From Candidatus Faecalibacterium gallistercoris (GTDB taxonomy: Bacteria; Bacillota; Clostridia; Oscillospirales; Ruminococcaceae), in contig DXBJ01000050.1 of the NCBI GenBank assembly GCA_019116585.1, forward strand, positions 1 through 54,809: a DNA stretch of 54,809 nucleotides, in the 5' to 3' direction. Under the pieces are notes generated by a model, which made no database searches, had not been told where the DNA came from, and was given only the letters and a program-made list of their open reading frames with translations. Below are positions 16,275 to 25,243 of this stretch, one piece after another. The position numbers and the translations under genes are program-made. Numbering within the stretch: position 1 is the first letter of the stretch; the number at the start of each line of letters is the position of its first letter.

Positions 16275-17018
16275 ATGAAATTGCTTGAAGTAAAGGGGTT
16301 GACAAAAAGATACCCCAAATTTACCCTGAAAAACGTTTCTTTTTCGCTGGAGCAGGGAAGGATCATGGGTTTGATCGGGAAAAACGGCGCGGGCAAAAGC
16401 ACCACCCTGAAAGCTATGCTCAATATGGTATGCCCGGATGGAGGCAGCATCCAGATGCTGGGTTCCGATTTCAGACAGGAAGAGGAACGCTGCAAACAGG
16501 AGCTCGGCGTAGTATTGGGGGGTATCCAGTTCTATCCGACCAAAAAGCTGCAGGCGATCACCGACGTGACCAGGCGCTTCTACCAAAGCTGGGACGACGA
16601 TGCGTACCAGCGGTATATGTCCCGGTTCGAGCTTGATGGACAAAAGCAGGTCCGGCAGCTTTCCGAAGGGATGAAAGTGAAATATTTGATTGCGCTGGCC
16701 CTGTCCCACAATGCCAAGCTCCTGATCTTTGACGAGCCGACCAGCGGACTTGACCCTGTGGCCCGGGAGGACCTGCTGGAGCTTTTTCAGCAGCTGGTCG
16801 AAAGCGGGCAGAGAAGCATCCTGTTTTCCACCCACATCACATCGGACCTGGACAAATGCGCCGACGACATTACTTATATCCGAAACGGCGAGCTGATCGC
16901 CAGTGCGGACAAAGCCGCTTTCGTCCAGTCGTTTCAATCCCTGAAACAGCCCGGGGAGGACAGCCTCAATCTGGAGGAAATCATGGTGCGAAGCGAAAGG
17001 GGGAACTACCGTGTCTAA
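16275..17018 (+). CDS. ABC transporter ATP-binding protein
   Basis: 247 residues from ATG 16275 (ACAAGGAGGATTTGT upstream). Walker A GKNGAGKST, signature LSEGMKVKYLIALA (a lax LSxG type found in YtrB/BcrA-like ATPases), Walker B LLIFDEPTSGLDP, and the H-loop STHITSD. It pairs with the permease that overlaps its end by 8 nt. These regulator-ATPase-permease cassettes often answer cell-wall antibiotics, but nothing here proves that. Confidence 0.93.
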   Translation: MKLLEVKGLTKRYPKFTLKNVSFSLEQGRIMGLIGKNGAGKSTTLKAMLNMVCPDGGSIQMLGSDFRQEEERCKQELGVVLGGIQFYPTKKLQAITDVTRRFYQSWDDDAYQRYMSRFELDGQKQVRQLSEGMKVKYLIALALSHNAKLLIFDEPTSGLDPVAREDLLELFQQLVESGQRSILFSTHITSDLDKCADDITYIRNGELIASADKAAFVQSFQSLKQPGEDSLNLEEIMVRSERGNYRV

Positions 17019-17652
17019 ACTGCTCTACAAAGAGTGGAAACTTGCCGTCCACTCCGTGGTGTATTTGTTTTTGTTGATCGGGGCGCTGCTGCTGGTCCCC
17101 GCTTATCCCTACGGCATGATCTTTTTCTTTGGCTGCCTGGGGTTGTATTTCACTTCCCAGTTTGCCAGAGAAAATTCCGATGCCTTTTATGCGGCCACCC
17201 TTCCCATCAAAAAATGTCACGTTGTAAAAAGCAAATGCCTCTTGTTCGTGAGCATCGAGCTGGCGCAGCTGGCGATCTGCATCCCCTTTTCGATCCTCCG
17301 GCTGTGGACGCTTCCCGAGGGCAACCCTGTGGGCATCGAGGCCAATGCAGCGTATTTCGGGTTTGGACTGATCGTCTACGCGATTTTTAATTTTTTGTAT
17401 CTGACAGTCCTTTTTCGGTCTGCGTACCAGGTGGGCAAAGCATTTGTCATTGCGATCCTTCCGGCAACGGCGGTCATAGCGCTGATGGAATACGCGGTGC
17501 ATCTGCCGTCGTTTGCCTGGCTTGACAGCGTGCAAATGGCAGATGTGCCCAGACAGCTGCCTGTACTGGCGGCCGGCGTTTTGATTTATGTGGGCGGCAA
17601 TCTCCTGACTTACAAAGCTGCGTCCAAGCAGTTTGAGCGCGTCGATTTGTAA
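17011..17652 (+). CDS. ABC-2 type permease
   Basis: 213 residues from GTG 17011 with AAAGGGGG upstream. About six membrane helices; no recognised motif beyond the ABC-2 layout (short cytoplasmic N-terminus SKLLYKEWKLAVHS, then paired helices). Translationally coupled to the ATPase gene. Runs toward the opposing gene group. Confidence 0.8.
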   Translation: MSKLLYKEWKLAVHSVVYLFLLIGALLLVPAYPYGMIFFFGCLGLYFTSQFARENSDAFYAATLPIKKCHVVKSKCLLFVSIELAQLAICIPFSILRLWTLPEGNPVGIEANAAYFGFGLIVYAIFNFLYLTVLFRSAYQVGKAFVIAILPATAVIALMEYAVHLPSFAWLDSVQMADVPRQLPVLAAGVLIYVGGNLLTYKAASKQFERVDL

Positions 17653-17672
17653 TCAAAACAACCGGTTTCTTA

Positions 17673-17984
17673 TCAGTCCCGGGCGGGTTTTTGCAAACTG
17701 CGGAAGGTGTGGAAGTACATCCCCAGGGAGACCGGCAGCATGATGACCTCCACCACGGAAAAGGCGGTGGCCATGGCCGCGCCCGCCACGTTCAGATGGA
17801 ACACAAAGATGAACACCGGGTCCAGCACCACGTTGAGGATGCCGCCGAACATCATGCCGGCGCTGGCCTGCCGGGCGTGGCTCTCGCTGCGCAGCAGATG
17901 GCCCAGCGCCAGGCTGACCAGAGTGGCCACGGCCTTGGGCACCGGCATCTCCTCAAACAGATATTTTTCCTCTTGTTCCTCCAT
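17673..17984 (-). pseudogene. MATE efflux protein, internally deleted and shortened
   Basis: 103 residues from ATG 17984 (AGAGGGG upstream). The start LFEEMPVPKAVATL is the usual N-terminus of Clostridial MATE transporters. It then joins directly to SLALGHLLRSESHARQASAGMMFGGILNVVLDPVFIF, normally some 120 residues further on. It ends soon after, where a full MATE protein has about 450 residues. At most three membrane helices remain, so transport is not expected. Same kind of in-frame internal loss as the AKR at 15065. Confidence 0.8.
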
Positions 17985-18013
17985 ACGATCGACCCCTCTT
18001 TCTTTCAAAGAGG

Positions 18014-18057
18014 CAAGCCCCCGGCCCGCCCCAAAGGGACTGGTCGGGGGCTTGCCC
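18014..18057 (-). terminator. Hairpin after flavodoxin gene
   Basis: Stem GGCAAGCCCCCG/CGGGGGCTTGCC, followed on the minus strand by TCTTTGAAAG. Likely terminator of the adh-flavodoxin unit, with a weak T tract. Confidence 0.6.
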
Positions 18058-18098
18058 ACGGAATATGGATGGAAGGTAAATGGCGAATGACAGGGGCA

Positions 18099-18683
18099 TT
18101 ACAGCCCGTTCTGGTCCAGCCAGGCTTCCACGTCGCGCTGGGTGACGCCGGAAGGGAAACGCTGGCCCTCCATCCAGTCGCCGGCGCCGGCCAGCTCGGC
18201 CAGCAGCCGACCGCTCTCACCGATGCTCGAGCTGGCCGAGGTGCAGAAGGGAATCACCGTCTTGCCGGTGAAATCGTTGGCCCGGACGAAGCTTTCCACC
18301 GGCCAGGCCGCTTCGAACCACCAGATGGGGTAGCCGATGAACACGGTGTCGTAGCTGTCCCAGTTGTCGGGTGTGGCGTCGGCTAGAGGGACGGGCTGCA
18401 GGGTGTCCGCCTCTTTCTGCGCGTGCTCCACCGAGACGCGGCTCTCGGGGTTGTTCCAGTTCAGGTCCTCGCTGGTGTAGGGGTCGGTGGGGACGATCTC
18501 GAACACATCGGCGCCGATGGCCCCGGCGATGTAGCCGGCGGCCTCCTCGGTGTTGCCGGTGGCCGAGAAATAGACCACCAGGGCGTTGTCCAGGTCCACG
18601 CCCTCCAGGCTGGAGGGGGCGCTGCACCCGGCCAGGCCCAGCGCCAGGGCCAGGCTCATCAAAAGGGCTGTCAGTCGTTTCAT
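18099..18683 (-). CDS. Flavodoxin-domain lipoprotein
   Basis: 194 residues. A lipoprotein signal MKRLTALLMSLALALGLAGC (Cys20 in the lipobox) places it outside the membrane. The rest is a flavodoxin fold: FMN phosphate loop YFSATGNTEEAA, then GYPIWWFEAAWPVESFV and FCTSASSSIGESGR around the isoalloxazine ring. It lies 18 nt after the alcohol dehydrogenase and with the reductases forms a redox cluster. Surface flavodoxins of this type are common in gut Clostridia; their partner is unknown. Confidence 0.9.
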   Translation of the reverse strand: MKRLTALLMSLALALGLAGCSAPSSLEGVDLDNALVVYFSATGNTEEAAGYIAGAIGADVFEIVPTDPYTSEDLNWNNPESRVSVEHAQKEADTLQPVPLADATPDNWDSYDTVFIGYPIWWFEAAWPVESFVRANDFTGKTVIPFCTSASSSIGESGRLLAELAGAGDWMEGQRFPSGVTQRDVEAWLDQNGL

Positions 18684-18701
18684 ACAAAAGCTCCTTTCTG
18701 C

Positions 18702-19869
18702 TTATTCATAGCACTCACAGAAGATCTTGTAGATCTCCTCGTGGGTCATTTTTTTGTAGCTGCCCTGGGAGATGCCGCAGCTGTCGGCGATGGGGCGCAG
18801 CTGATCCTTGCCGGCTCCCAGCTCCTTGAGGGTGGTGGGCAGGCCGATCTCCCGGATAAAGGCCGCTAGGGCGTCGATACCGGCCAGGGCCAGCTCCGCA
18901 TCGGTTTTGCCCTCCCGCGGGATGCCCCAGACACTCTGGGCAAACTTGACAAATTTGGGCAGCCCGTCCTGGAAGATATGACGGTAATAGACCGGGTGCA
19001 GCACCGCCAGGCCGCAGCCGTGGTTGCAGTTGGTGTAGGCGCCCAGCTGGTGCTCCATGTTGTGGCACTCAAAGTCGCACTGTTTGCCCATCTTGATCAG
19101 GCGGTTTTCGGCCATGGTGGCGTCCCACATCAGGTTGGAGCGGGCGGTGTAGTCCCGGGGGTCCCGGATGGCGGCGCGCAGGTTGCGGATGACGCTGCGC
19201 ATCAGGGCTTCCATGATGTCGTCCGAGACGTTGTCCTCGTCCGGGGCGCTGAAATAGGTCTCCATAATGTGGCTGAGGATGTCGAAGCTGCCCGACACCA
19301 TCTGCTTTTGGGGCACGCTGTAGGTGCAGGTGGGGTCCATCAGGGCGAACCGGGCGTTGAGGGCGGGGTAGTCCCGGCCGGTCTTGATCTTCTTGGCCTC
19401 GTTGGTGATGACCGCGCCGCCGTTGCACTCGCTGCCGGTGCCCGCCACCGTGACGATCACCCCCAGGGGCAGGGGCTCAAAGTCGATGACGCCGGGCCGT
19501 GCCCAGAAATCATCCCAGACATCCCCGTCGTAGCGGGCGGCCAGGCTGACCGCCTTGCAGCAGTCCATGACGCTGCCGCCGCCCACCGCCAGGATCATGT
19601 CAGCGCCGCACTCCCGGGCCAGGCGGGCCCCCCTCCTGCACCTTGGCGTAGGTGGGGTTGGCCATGATGCCCGAAAACTCCACCACCTGCTTGCCGGCCT
19701 TATAAAAGATGTCCATGATCTCGTCGTAGACGCCGTTGCGCTTGATGGACCCTCCGCCGTAGGTCAGCAGAATGGTGTCGGCCTGCCGGGTCAGGCAGGC
19801 CAGGTATTCCTTGACGCAGCCCTGCCCGAAGTAGACTTTGGTGCTGTTCTGAAAAATAAAATTGTTCAT
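18702..19869 (-). pseudogene. Iron-containing alcohol dehydrogenase, frameshifted
   Basis: Two abutting frames give one protein of about 388 residues. Frame 1 (from ATG 19869) reads MNNFIFQNSTKVYFGQG... to NPTYAKVQEG; frame 2 (from about 19627) continues ...MILAVGGGSVMDCCK through to the stop at 18702. The shift lies in a run of six C (19628-19633); five would restore GAG GGG GCC CGC. Metal ligands are present: SFDILSHIMETYF and HNMEHQLGAYTNCNHG. It resembles YqhD/BdhA butanol-type dehydrogenases. Sequencing error, phase variation or true decay are all possible. Confidence 0.88.
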
Positions 19870-19927
19870 ACAAAACGCTTCCTTTCCGATCGTGACCTTG
19901 CTCCCTGCGGCGGCCGTTTCTGAACTT

Positions 19928-19977
19928 AGTATAAAAAAATCGAGGCTTCGGCAGAAGTCTCGATTGGTTATGCAGTA
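19928..19977 (-). promoter_or_regulatory. adh promoter with shared box
   Basis: A -10 TATACT (19933-19928) with, 20 nt further upstream, the 24-nt box 19954-19977 that matches 15726-15749. Box to -10 distance differs from the AKR copy by 11 nt, about one helical turn. Confidence 0.6.
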
Positions 19978-20131
19978 TATACCCTTGGCTTATCAGTCCG
20001 GCGCAGACCTCCCGGCCAGGCCGTGGGGACCGGGGCTTCGCACCCCTGCCGCCGGCAAAAACGCCGCAGCGTCGGAGCTTGCCTCCCTTTCTGCGCAACC
20101 AAACGCAACACATTTTGCCTGCCGCGGTTGG

Positions 20132-20160
20132 TGGAACTTTTGGACCATCGAGAGTATAAT
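20132..20160 (+). promoter_or_regulatory. Promoter of XRE fragment
   Basis: TGGAAC (20132-20137), 17 nt, TATAAT (20155-20160), divergent from the adh promoter. Confidence 0.6.
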
Positions 20161-20182
20161 CGAACCAGGAGGTGTGAAAGGT

Positions 20183-20326
20183 ATGAAAATGCAGAAAAAT
20201 AAAATTGCCCAAAATCTGATGGTCCTGCGGCAGCTGCATCAACTGTCCCAGGAAGAGGTGGCCGGGCGGATCGGCGTTTCCCGGCAGGCTGTCGCAAAGT
20301 GGGAGACCGGAGTTTCCCTCAGATAA
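20183..20326 (+). pseudogene. XRE-family regulator, truncated
   Basis: 47 residues from ATG 20183 (AGGAGGTGTGAAAGGT upstream): MKMQKNKIAQNLMVLRQLHQ then LSQEEVAGRIGVSRQAVAKWE, an almost complete Cro/CI helix-turn-helix that stops right after WETGVSLR. Homologues continue SLPDI... with a C-terminal domain. Divergent from the alcohol dehydrogenase, so probably once its regulator. The remaining piece might still bind DNA. Confidence 0.75.
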
Positions 20327-20422
20327 AGATGCCGCCAGCCCGCGCTTCCTGCTTCCACCGTCATCAGGCCGAAACTGCGTCTATTGAAAAATAACCTGTC
20401 CCAAAAAGAGTGTGCAAAAATT
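20327..20422. other. Short region after XRE fragment
   Basis: GC-rich remnant sequence without a gene; presumably the scar of the XRE C-terminal deletion. Confidence 0.4.
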
Positions 20423-20465
20423 GACCCTCCAGGGAAGTCAAAACGGCCTCCCTGGAGGGTCTTTT
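20423..20465. terminator. Bidirectional terminator
   Basis: GACCCTCCAGGGA...TCCCTGGAGGGTC with TTTT on plus and AATTTTTGC on minus. It ends the sugar locus (histidine kinase, minus) and anything arriving from the left. Confidence 0.85.
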
Positions 20466-20549
20466 CGCATGATTGTTCCGTTTTTCAGAAGCGATGTTGC
20501 GTTTTCGTTTTGCCGCCGCCCGACTCTTTATATAGGGCTGCTGTCTCTG

Positions 20550-22298
20550 CTAAATACTTTCCTCCCTGCGTTCTTCCTGACGCAGGACGATGCGTACCGT
20601 GGTGCCGGCCTGGGCGGTGCTGTCAAAGTCAAAGGTGAAATCGCGGTAGAGCATAGCCAGGCGTTCGTAAATGTTTTTCAGGCCGATGCCGTGGCCCTGG
20701 GGTTTGACGGTAAAGGCGCGGATGGCGGCCAGGCGCTCGAGCGGCACGGGCGCGCCGGTGTTGTGGACGGTCAGGGTCAGCATGCCGCCGGCGGCGACGG
20801 CGCACACATCCACATGACAGATGGTCTCGCTCTGCTCGACGCCGTAGTGGATGGCGTTTTCCACCAGCGGCTGCAAGGTGAAGTGGGGCAGGTACCAGTG
20901 TTCCAGGTCGCCTTCGGCCGTCAGGGTAAAGACGGCGCGGTTTTTGTAGCGCAGCTGCTGGATGTCGATGTAGCTGCGGGCCAGCTGGACGTCGGCGGCA
21001 GCCGTCGAGTTGTCCCGGGGGCTGAGCGCGGCCCGCAGGATGTCCCCCAGGCTGACGATCATCCTGCAGGCGTCCTCCCGGTCGCCCGCCCGCACCAGCC
21101 AGTTCAGAGTGCTGAGGGTGTTGTACAAAAAGTGCGGGTTGATCTGGGCCTGCAGCATCTTGTAGCGGGTCTCCTGCAGCATCAGCTGCTTTTCGTAGTT
21201 TTCGTGGATCAGGGTGTCGATCTGCCGGAGCATCACGTCAAACTCCCGGGTCAGTGCGCCCACCTCGTCCCCCGCAGGGTCGGCGGGCAGCAGGGCGCGG
21301 GCCGCGGCAAAGTCGCCCCCTTCCACCACCTGCACCGCTTCGCTCAGGGTGTGGATAGGCCGGGTGACGAACCGCGCCATCCGCAAAAGCACCCAGGCGA
21401 ACAGGAGCAGGATGGCGCACTCGCCCGCGATCAGAGCGTTGCGGGCTGCGCTGGTCTGGCCGTAGATCTGGTTGTAATCAAAGACGCTGCACAGCCGCAT
21501 CCCGGTCAGGCGGCTGGTCATCCAGCAGAGGAAATATTTTTTGCCCCCCAGCGTGCTGATCCGATAGCCCTGCCCGCTTTCCGGCAGGGTGAACGCCGCG
21601 CCGCTGCTGCTGTAGACCAGCTGTCCGCCGCTGTACAGGTACAGTTCGCTCGGCGGGGTGGACAGGCTGCCGATCTCGCCGTCCAGCAGCGCGCCCACGT
21701 CCAGGGCGGCGATCACGGTGCCCAGCGGGGCCAGGCTGACGTTCTTGCTCTGCAGAATGGCGCGCCCGCAGAGCAGGTAGGGATAATCTGCGTCCACCGG
21801 CGGCAGCAGGGCAAAGCCGCCGGCCTTTTGCTCCAGCAAAGCCTCCATCTGCGCGCCATGCTCGGGGGCGGGGTCCGGCATCTCTTCGCCGATGGTCAGG
21901 GTGTGGCCGTACAGGTCGGTGTACCGGATGCTGCTGAGCTGGCGGCTCTGGTAGAGCTTTTCCAGCAGCAGCGGGCGTACACCCGTCAGCAGGTAATAGT
22001 AGGCTGCCGTCTCCGGGTCGGCGGCAGCCAGCTCCCCCAGCTGCTGCTGAACGGCCGAGTCCACCGCGATGCTGCGGGTCAGGGTGTCCACCTCCTGGAT
22101 GTCCCCGTCCACTCGCTGGAGGAAAAAGTCCAGCTCCTGCAGGGATTTTTCGTAGAACTTTTCCTCAAAGACCGACAGCCCCAGATGGAGCGCCCCCACC
22201 ATCAGCGCCCCGCTGAGCAGGGTCATCAGGGAAAAGACAAAGACGAACTTTTGGGCCAGGGGCCAGTCGAGAAAACGTTTTTTCATGCGGCGGAGCAT
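20550..22298 (-). CDS. YesM/LytS-type sensor histidine kinase
   Basis: 582 residues. A membrane helix (about 18-40), a large extracellular domain of some 240 residues, a second helix (near 285-305), HAMP (RFVTRPIHTLSEAV), then the His_kinase phosphoacceptor motif MLQAQINPHFLYNTLSTLNWL (His near 400) and an HATPase_c domain (LQPLVENAIHYGVE, GHGIGLKNIYERL). It follows the GH115-like gene by 9 nt with AAGGAGG at the junction. Family members sense sugars and phosphorylate AraC-type regulators; the partner expected here is the broken gene at 27715-28640. Confidence 0.93.
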   Translation of the reverse strand: MLRRMKKRFLDWPLAQKFVFVFSLMTLLSGALMVGALHLGLSVFEEKFYEKSLQELDFFLQRVDGDIQEVDTLTRSIAVDSAVQQQLGELAAADPETAAYYYLLTGVRPLLLEKLYQSRQLSSIRYTDLYGHTLTIGEEMPDPAPEHGAQMEALLEQKAGGFALLPPVDADYPYLLCGRAILQSKNVSLAPLGTVIAALDVGALLDGEIGSLSTPPSELYLYSGGQLVYSSSGAAFTLPESGQGYRISTLGGKKYFLCWMTSRLTGMRLCSVFDYNQIYGQTSAARNALIAGECAILLLFAWVLLRMARFVTRPIHTLSEAVQVVEGGDFAAARALLPADPAGDEVGALTREFDVMLRQIDTLIHENYEKQLMLQETRYKMLQAQINPHFLYNTLSTLNWLVRAGDREDACRMIVSLGDILRAALSPRDNSTAAADVQLARSYIDIQQLRYKNRAVFTLTAEGDLEHWYLPHFTLQPLVENAIHYGVEQSETICHVDVCAVAAGGMLTLTVHNTGAPVPLERLAAIRAFTVKPQGHGIGLKNIYERLAMLYRDFTFDFDSTAQAGTTVRIVLRQEERREESI

Positions 22299-22307
22299 GG
22301 AGCCTCC

Positions 22308-24317
22308 TTACTCGCCCCAGCGCTGTTCCATCAGCCGCCAGAGGGCGTCGTCGTCCGGGTGGTTTTCGGTGTTCAGGATCAGCATGACCCGGCGCTGGGC
22401 CTCGCTGTCCCCGAATGCCCGCATCCACTCGTAAAAGTGCGGGCCTTCGCCCAGGGTGCGGGCAAAGCTCATCAGGTAGCCGCACAGCTGTGCGGTCTGC
22501 TTGACATCAGTTTGGCACTCATTGGCGTAAAAGTCAATCCATTTCCCGTGTTCCCTGGCCCGCATGGCGGCGTCGGCGGCCGTATAGGCCCGCTTTGCCC
22601 GCCCCGCCAGATAAAAGCAGCGGGCCCAGTCCCCCACAAAACCGGCCTGCAGCGCCTGGCAGACCGCCAGCGCCCCTTCGCTCCAGAAGGCATACAGCCG
22701 GGCCTGCAGCAGCAGGCTGTCCTGGAACAGGGTCCGCGCCGGGCCGGTCAGAATGGCGGCGGTGGCCTCGCACTCCCGCAGGTAGCCGTCGTAGCTGGCG
22801 CAGGCCGCGGCGTACCGGTCCGCGCACCAGTTGGCCTGGGCGCTGAGGGCCGGCAGGCCGCACAGCCAGCGCAGGCTTTCAGCCGGCCGGTCCCGTCCGG
22901 CGATGAACTGGGTGATGAGCATCCGGGGCACATGGTTGTAGAACTGGTCCCCGGCGTGGTCGTCCTCGTGGGGGCCGTAGGCCAGGGCTGCGCCGGCGTA
23001 ATGGCGCAAACATTTGGCCACCGCCCACCCGGCGGCAGCGCCATAGTAGCTTTGGGCATAGGCCACGCTGTGGCCCACAGGTTCGGCCTCGCCCGTCTGC
23101 CACAGCCGGGCGATCAGGTCCAGCAGGGGCAAATGGGGCTTGACGTTGGAGCAGTTGACCAGCCAGTAATCCTCTGCGCCGCGTGCGAGAGCCTGCTTCA
23201 GCTCATCGCAGACCAGTCCGGCGCTGTTGGGCAGCATGGTGATGTGGCTGGCCGCCTGCAGGTCGTAGAAGGAGGCGTGGTAATAGACGCCGTGCGCGCC
23301 GCCGTCCCCTTCGGGGGGCAGAGCAGGGACACGGGGGTTGTCGTTGCCCTGGCGGCGGCTGACCATCCTGCCGTAGCCGTTGTCGGCCCAGATCTTGATG
23401 ACGTCTGCCGGCAGGTCAAGGCAGCCCTGCCGGTAGAGGTCCATCACCTCGCCGTAGAGGTTGGTGCAGCAGACGGCGTCCGGGTCGCTCTGTTTGACCA
23501 GATCGTACTGCTGGCGGATGAGGCTGGAGATCAGCGCGCCCCGCTTGGCCGGGGTATCGTACCGGGGGTCGTCCTCCCAGAAGGGCCGGTCTCCCTGGCC
23601 GCGAAAGCCGATGTTCCAGACCACCCGCATCCCCTTTTGTGCGTCGATGCCCTGCTGCCACAGCGCCCGGAACCGGTCGGGATATTCGCTGTACCGGGCT
23701 TCCAGCTCCGGGTAAACGCTGGCGAACATCTCAGCCCCCAGGGGCTCGGCGTGGTGGTGGGTCAGGATCAGCCCCATGTCCGCCGCGGCCCGGCGGTAGC
23801 GGCGGGCATTTTCGCCGGTGCCGGGGATGACCATATTCCCCCCCGCAGCGCAGCAGCGCCTCAAATGCCATGATAAAGGGCAGGTCGTCCCGGCGTTCCA
23901 CTTTCCAGTGGGAGAGCAGGGTCTCGTCGTTGATGAACCACCCGCGGTACCTGACCCGGGCGGGGCGGCTCTCCTCGCAGAAGTCCTCCGGCACGGGGAC
24001 CTGTTCCACAGGGGCAAAGGCCTGGTCGTTCCAGAACCAGAAGGGCAGCACCCCCAAAAAGCGGCGGCTGATCTCGAACAGCCCGTAGACAAACCCCAGG
24101 TCGTCCCCGGCGGCAAGGGTCAGGGCCTTTCCCTCCGCCTGCAGGCGGTAGCACTCGGCGGGCAGGCCCTCCGCCTGCTCCAGCCGGATGCAGCCGCCGG
24201 GGGCGGCACTCTCCCGGAACACCTTGGCCATATCCCGTTTCAAAGCGTTCAGCGCATACCGGACGGGCGCCGTAAGGTTTGAAGGAGGGACGATCTCACT
24301 GTTGCGGTTTAAAACAT
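22308..24317 (-). pseudogene. GH115-like glycosidase, frameshifted
   Basis: Reads as about 669 residues once two small shifts are mended. The N-terminal part (NALKRDMAKVF..., FGLFEISRRFLGV-type segments, RGWFINDETLLSHWKVE) and the C-terminal part (NMVIPGTGENARRY, NIGFRGQGDRPFWEDDP, KIWADNGYGRMVSRR, GVYYHASFYD, WLVNCSNVKPHLP) resemble glycosyl hydrolase family 115, xylan alpha-glucuronidases. Shift 1: a run of seven C at 23838-23844 (six would join ...LLRCGG to NMVIPG). Shift 2: at the start, ATG 24317 with GAGGTG upstream reads ATG TTT TAA, and one more T would open the frame. No signal peptide. The family assignment is from recalled motifs. Confidence 0.7.
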
Positions 24318-24335
24318 AGCAAACACCTCGTTTTG

Positions 24336-24374
24336 AAAAAAGGCGCTGCGCACAGATGCACAGCGCCTTTTCCA
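24336..24374 (-). terminator. Terminator/attenuator between permease and GH gene
   Basis: AAGGCGCTG...CAGCGCCTT followed by TTTTC on the minus strand, directly after the permease stop. It should lower expression of the glycosidase and kinase relative to the transporter. Confidence 0.8.
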
Positions 24375-24376
24375 GT

Positions 24377-25228
24377 TTAACCCTTGATGCCGTCGGTGGC
24401 AATACCCTCGACGATGTACTTTTGGAACAGGATGAACACGACGATGACCGGCAGCAGCGAGACCACCGACATGGCGAACAGGCCGCCATAGTTGTTGTAG
24501 CTGTTGGGGTCCAGATAGAGGTTGAGCGCCAGGGGGATGGTGTAATTCTCCGGGCTGGACACAAAGATCAGCGGCTGGAAGAAGTCCTGCCAGATCCAGT
24601 AAAAGGCAAAGATGGAGGCCGTGACGATGGCGGGCTTGACGATGGGGATCATGATCTTGAACAGGATGCCCGCCTTGGAGCAGCCGTCCAGCATGGCGGC
24701 TTCGTCCAGGTCGCGGGGGATGCCCCGCATATACTGGGCGATGAGGAAGATGAAGAACCCGTGGCCGAACACCCAGGGCAGCGTCATCGAGACCAGCGTG
24801 TCCGACAGGCCCAGGTGCTTCAGGATGATGTACTGGGGCACCACCATCACCTGGGAGGGGATCATCATGGTCATGACCACGCAGCCGAACCAGAAGCCGG
24901 AACCTTTGAATTTGAGCCGGGAGAGCGCGTAGGCCGCCAGCAGGGAGCAGAAGATGCTGCCCACCACCGACACCACCGTCACGATGGCGGAGTTTGCGAA
25001 AAAGCGCCAGAACGGGATGCCCGCGACCCCCTCAAAGCCGGACAGGTAGTTGGTGACGGCGGCCCACTTTTCGGGGATGAGGCTCCACGCATTGTGGAAC
25101 ATGGTGTCGTTGGACTTGAAAGAGCTCATCAGCAGCCACAGCAGCGGGTAGACCATGATGAACCCCAGCAGGCAGGAAAAGATGTGGAAGAACACAGACT
25201 GTGCCTTTGTGCTTTTTTGACCGACCAT
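24377..25228 (-). CDS. ABC sugar permease (MalG-type)
   Basis: 283 residues, six membrane helices. C-terminal half carries the EAA loop DEAAMLDGCSKAGILFKIMIPIVKP, which contacts the ATPase. CUT1-type carbohydrate importer subunit. No ATPase gene lies in the locus, so a shared MsmX-like ATPase encoded elsewhere is expected. Sits 15 nt after its partner permease. Confidence 0.94.
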   Translation of the reverse strand: MVGQKSTKAQSVFFHIFSCLLGFIMVYPLLWLLMSSFKSNDTMFHNAWSLIPEKWAAVTNYLSGFEGVAGIPFWRFFANSAIVTVVSVVGSIFCSLLAAYALSRLKFKGSGFWFGCVVMTMMIPSQVMVVPQYIILKHLGLSDTLVSMTLPWVFGHGFFIFLIAQYMRGIPRDLDEAAMLDGCSKAGILFKIMIPIVKPAIVTASIFAFYWIWQDFFQPLIFVSSPENYTIPLALNLYLDPNSYNNYGGLFAMSVVSLLPVIVVFILFQKYIVEGIATDGIKG

Positions 25229-25243
25229 TGCGTTGCTCCCTCC

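Noticed and set aside
20412-23873. Very long open frame (over 1100 codons) on the plus strand opposite the kinase and glycosidase
   Set aside because: It is antisense to genes with clear motifs; high GC at third positions keeps the opposite frame open. Composition is Gly/Gln/His/Val-rich with no domain. The same applies to plus-strand frames at 1425-3797 and 24356-27736.
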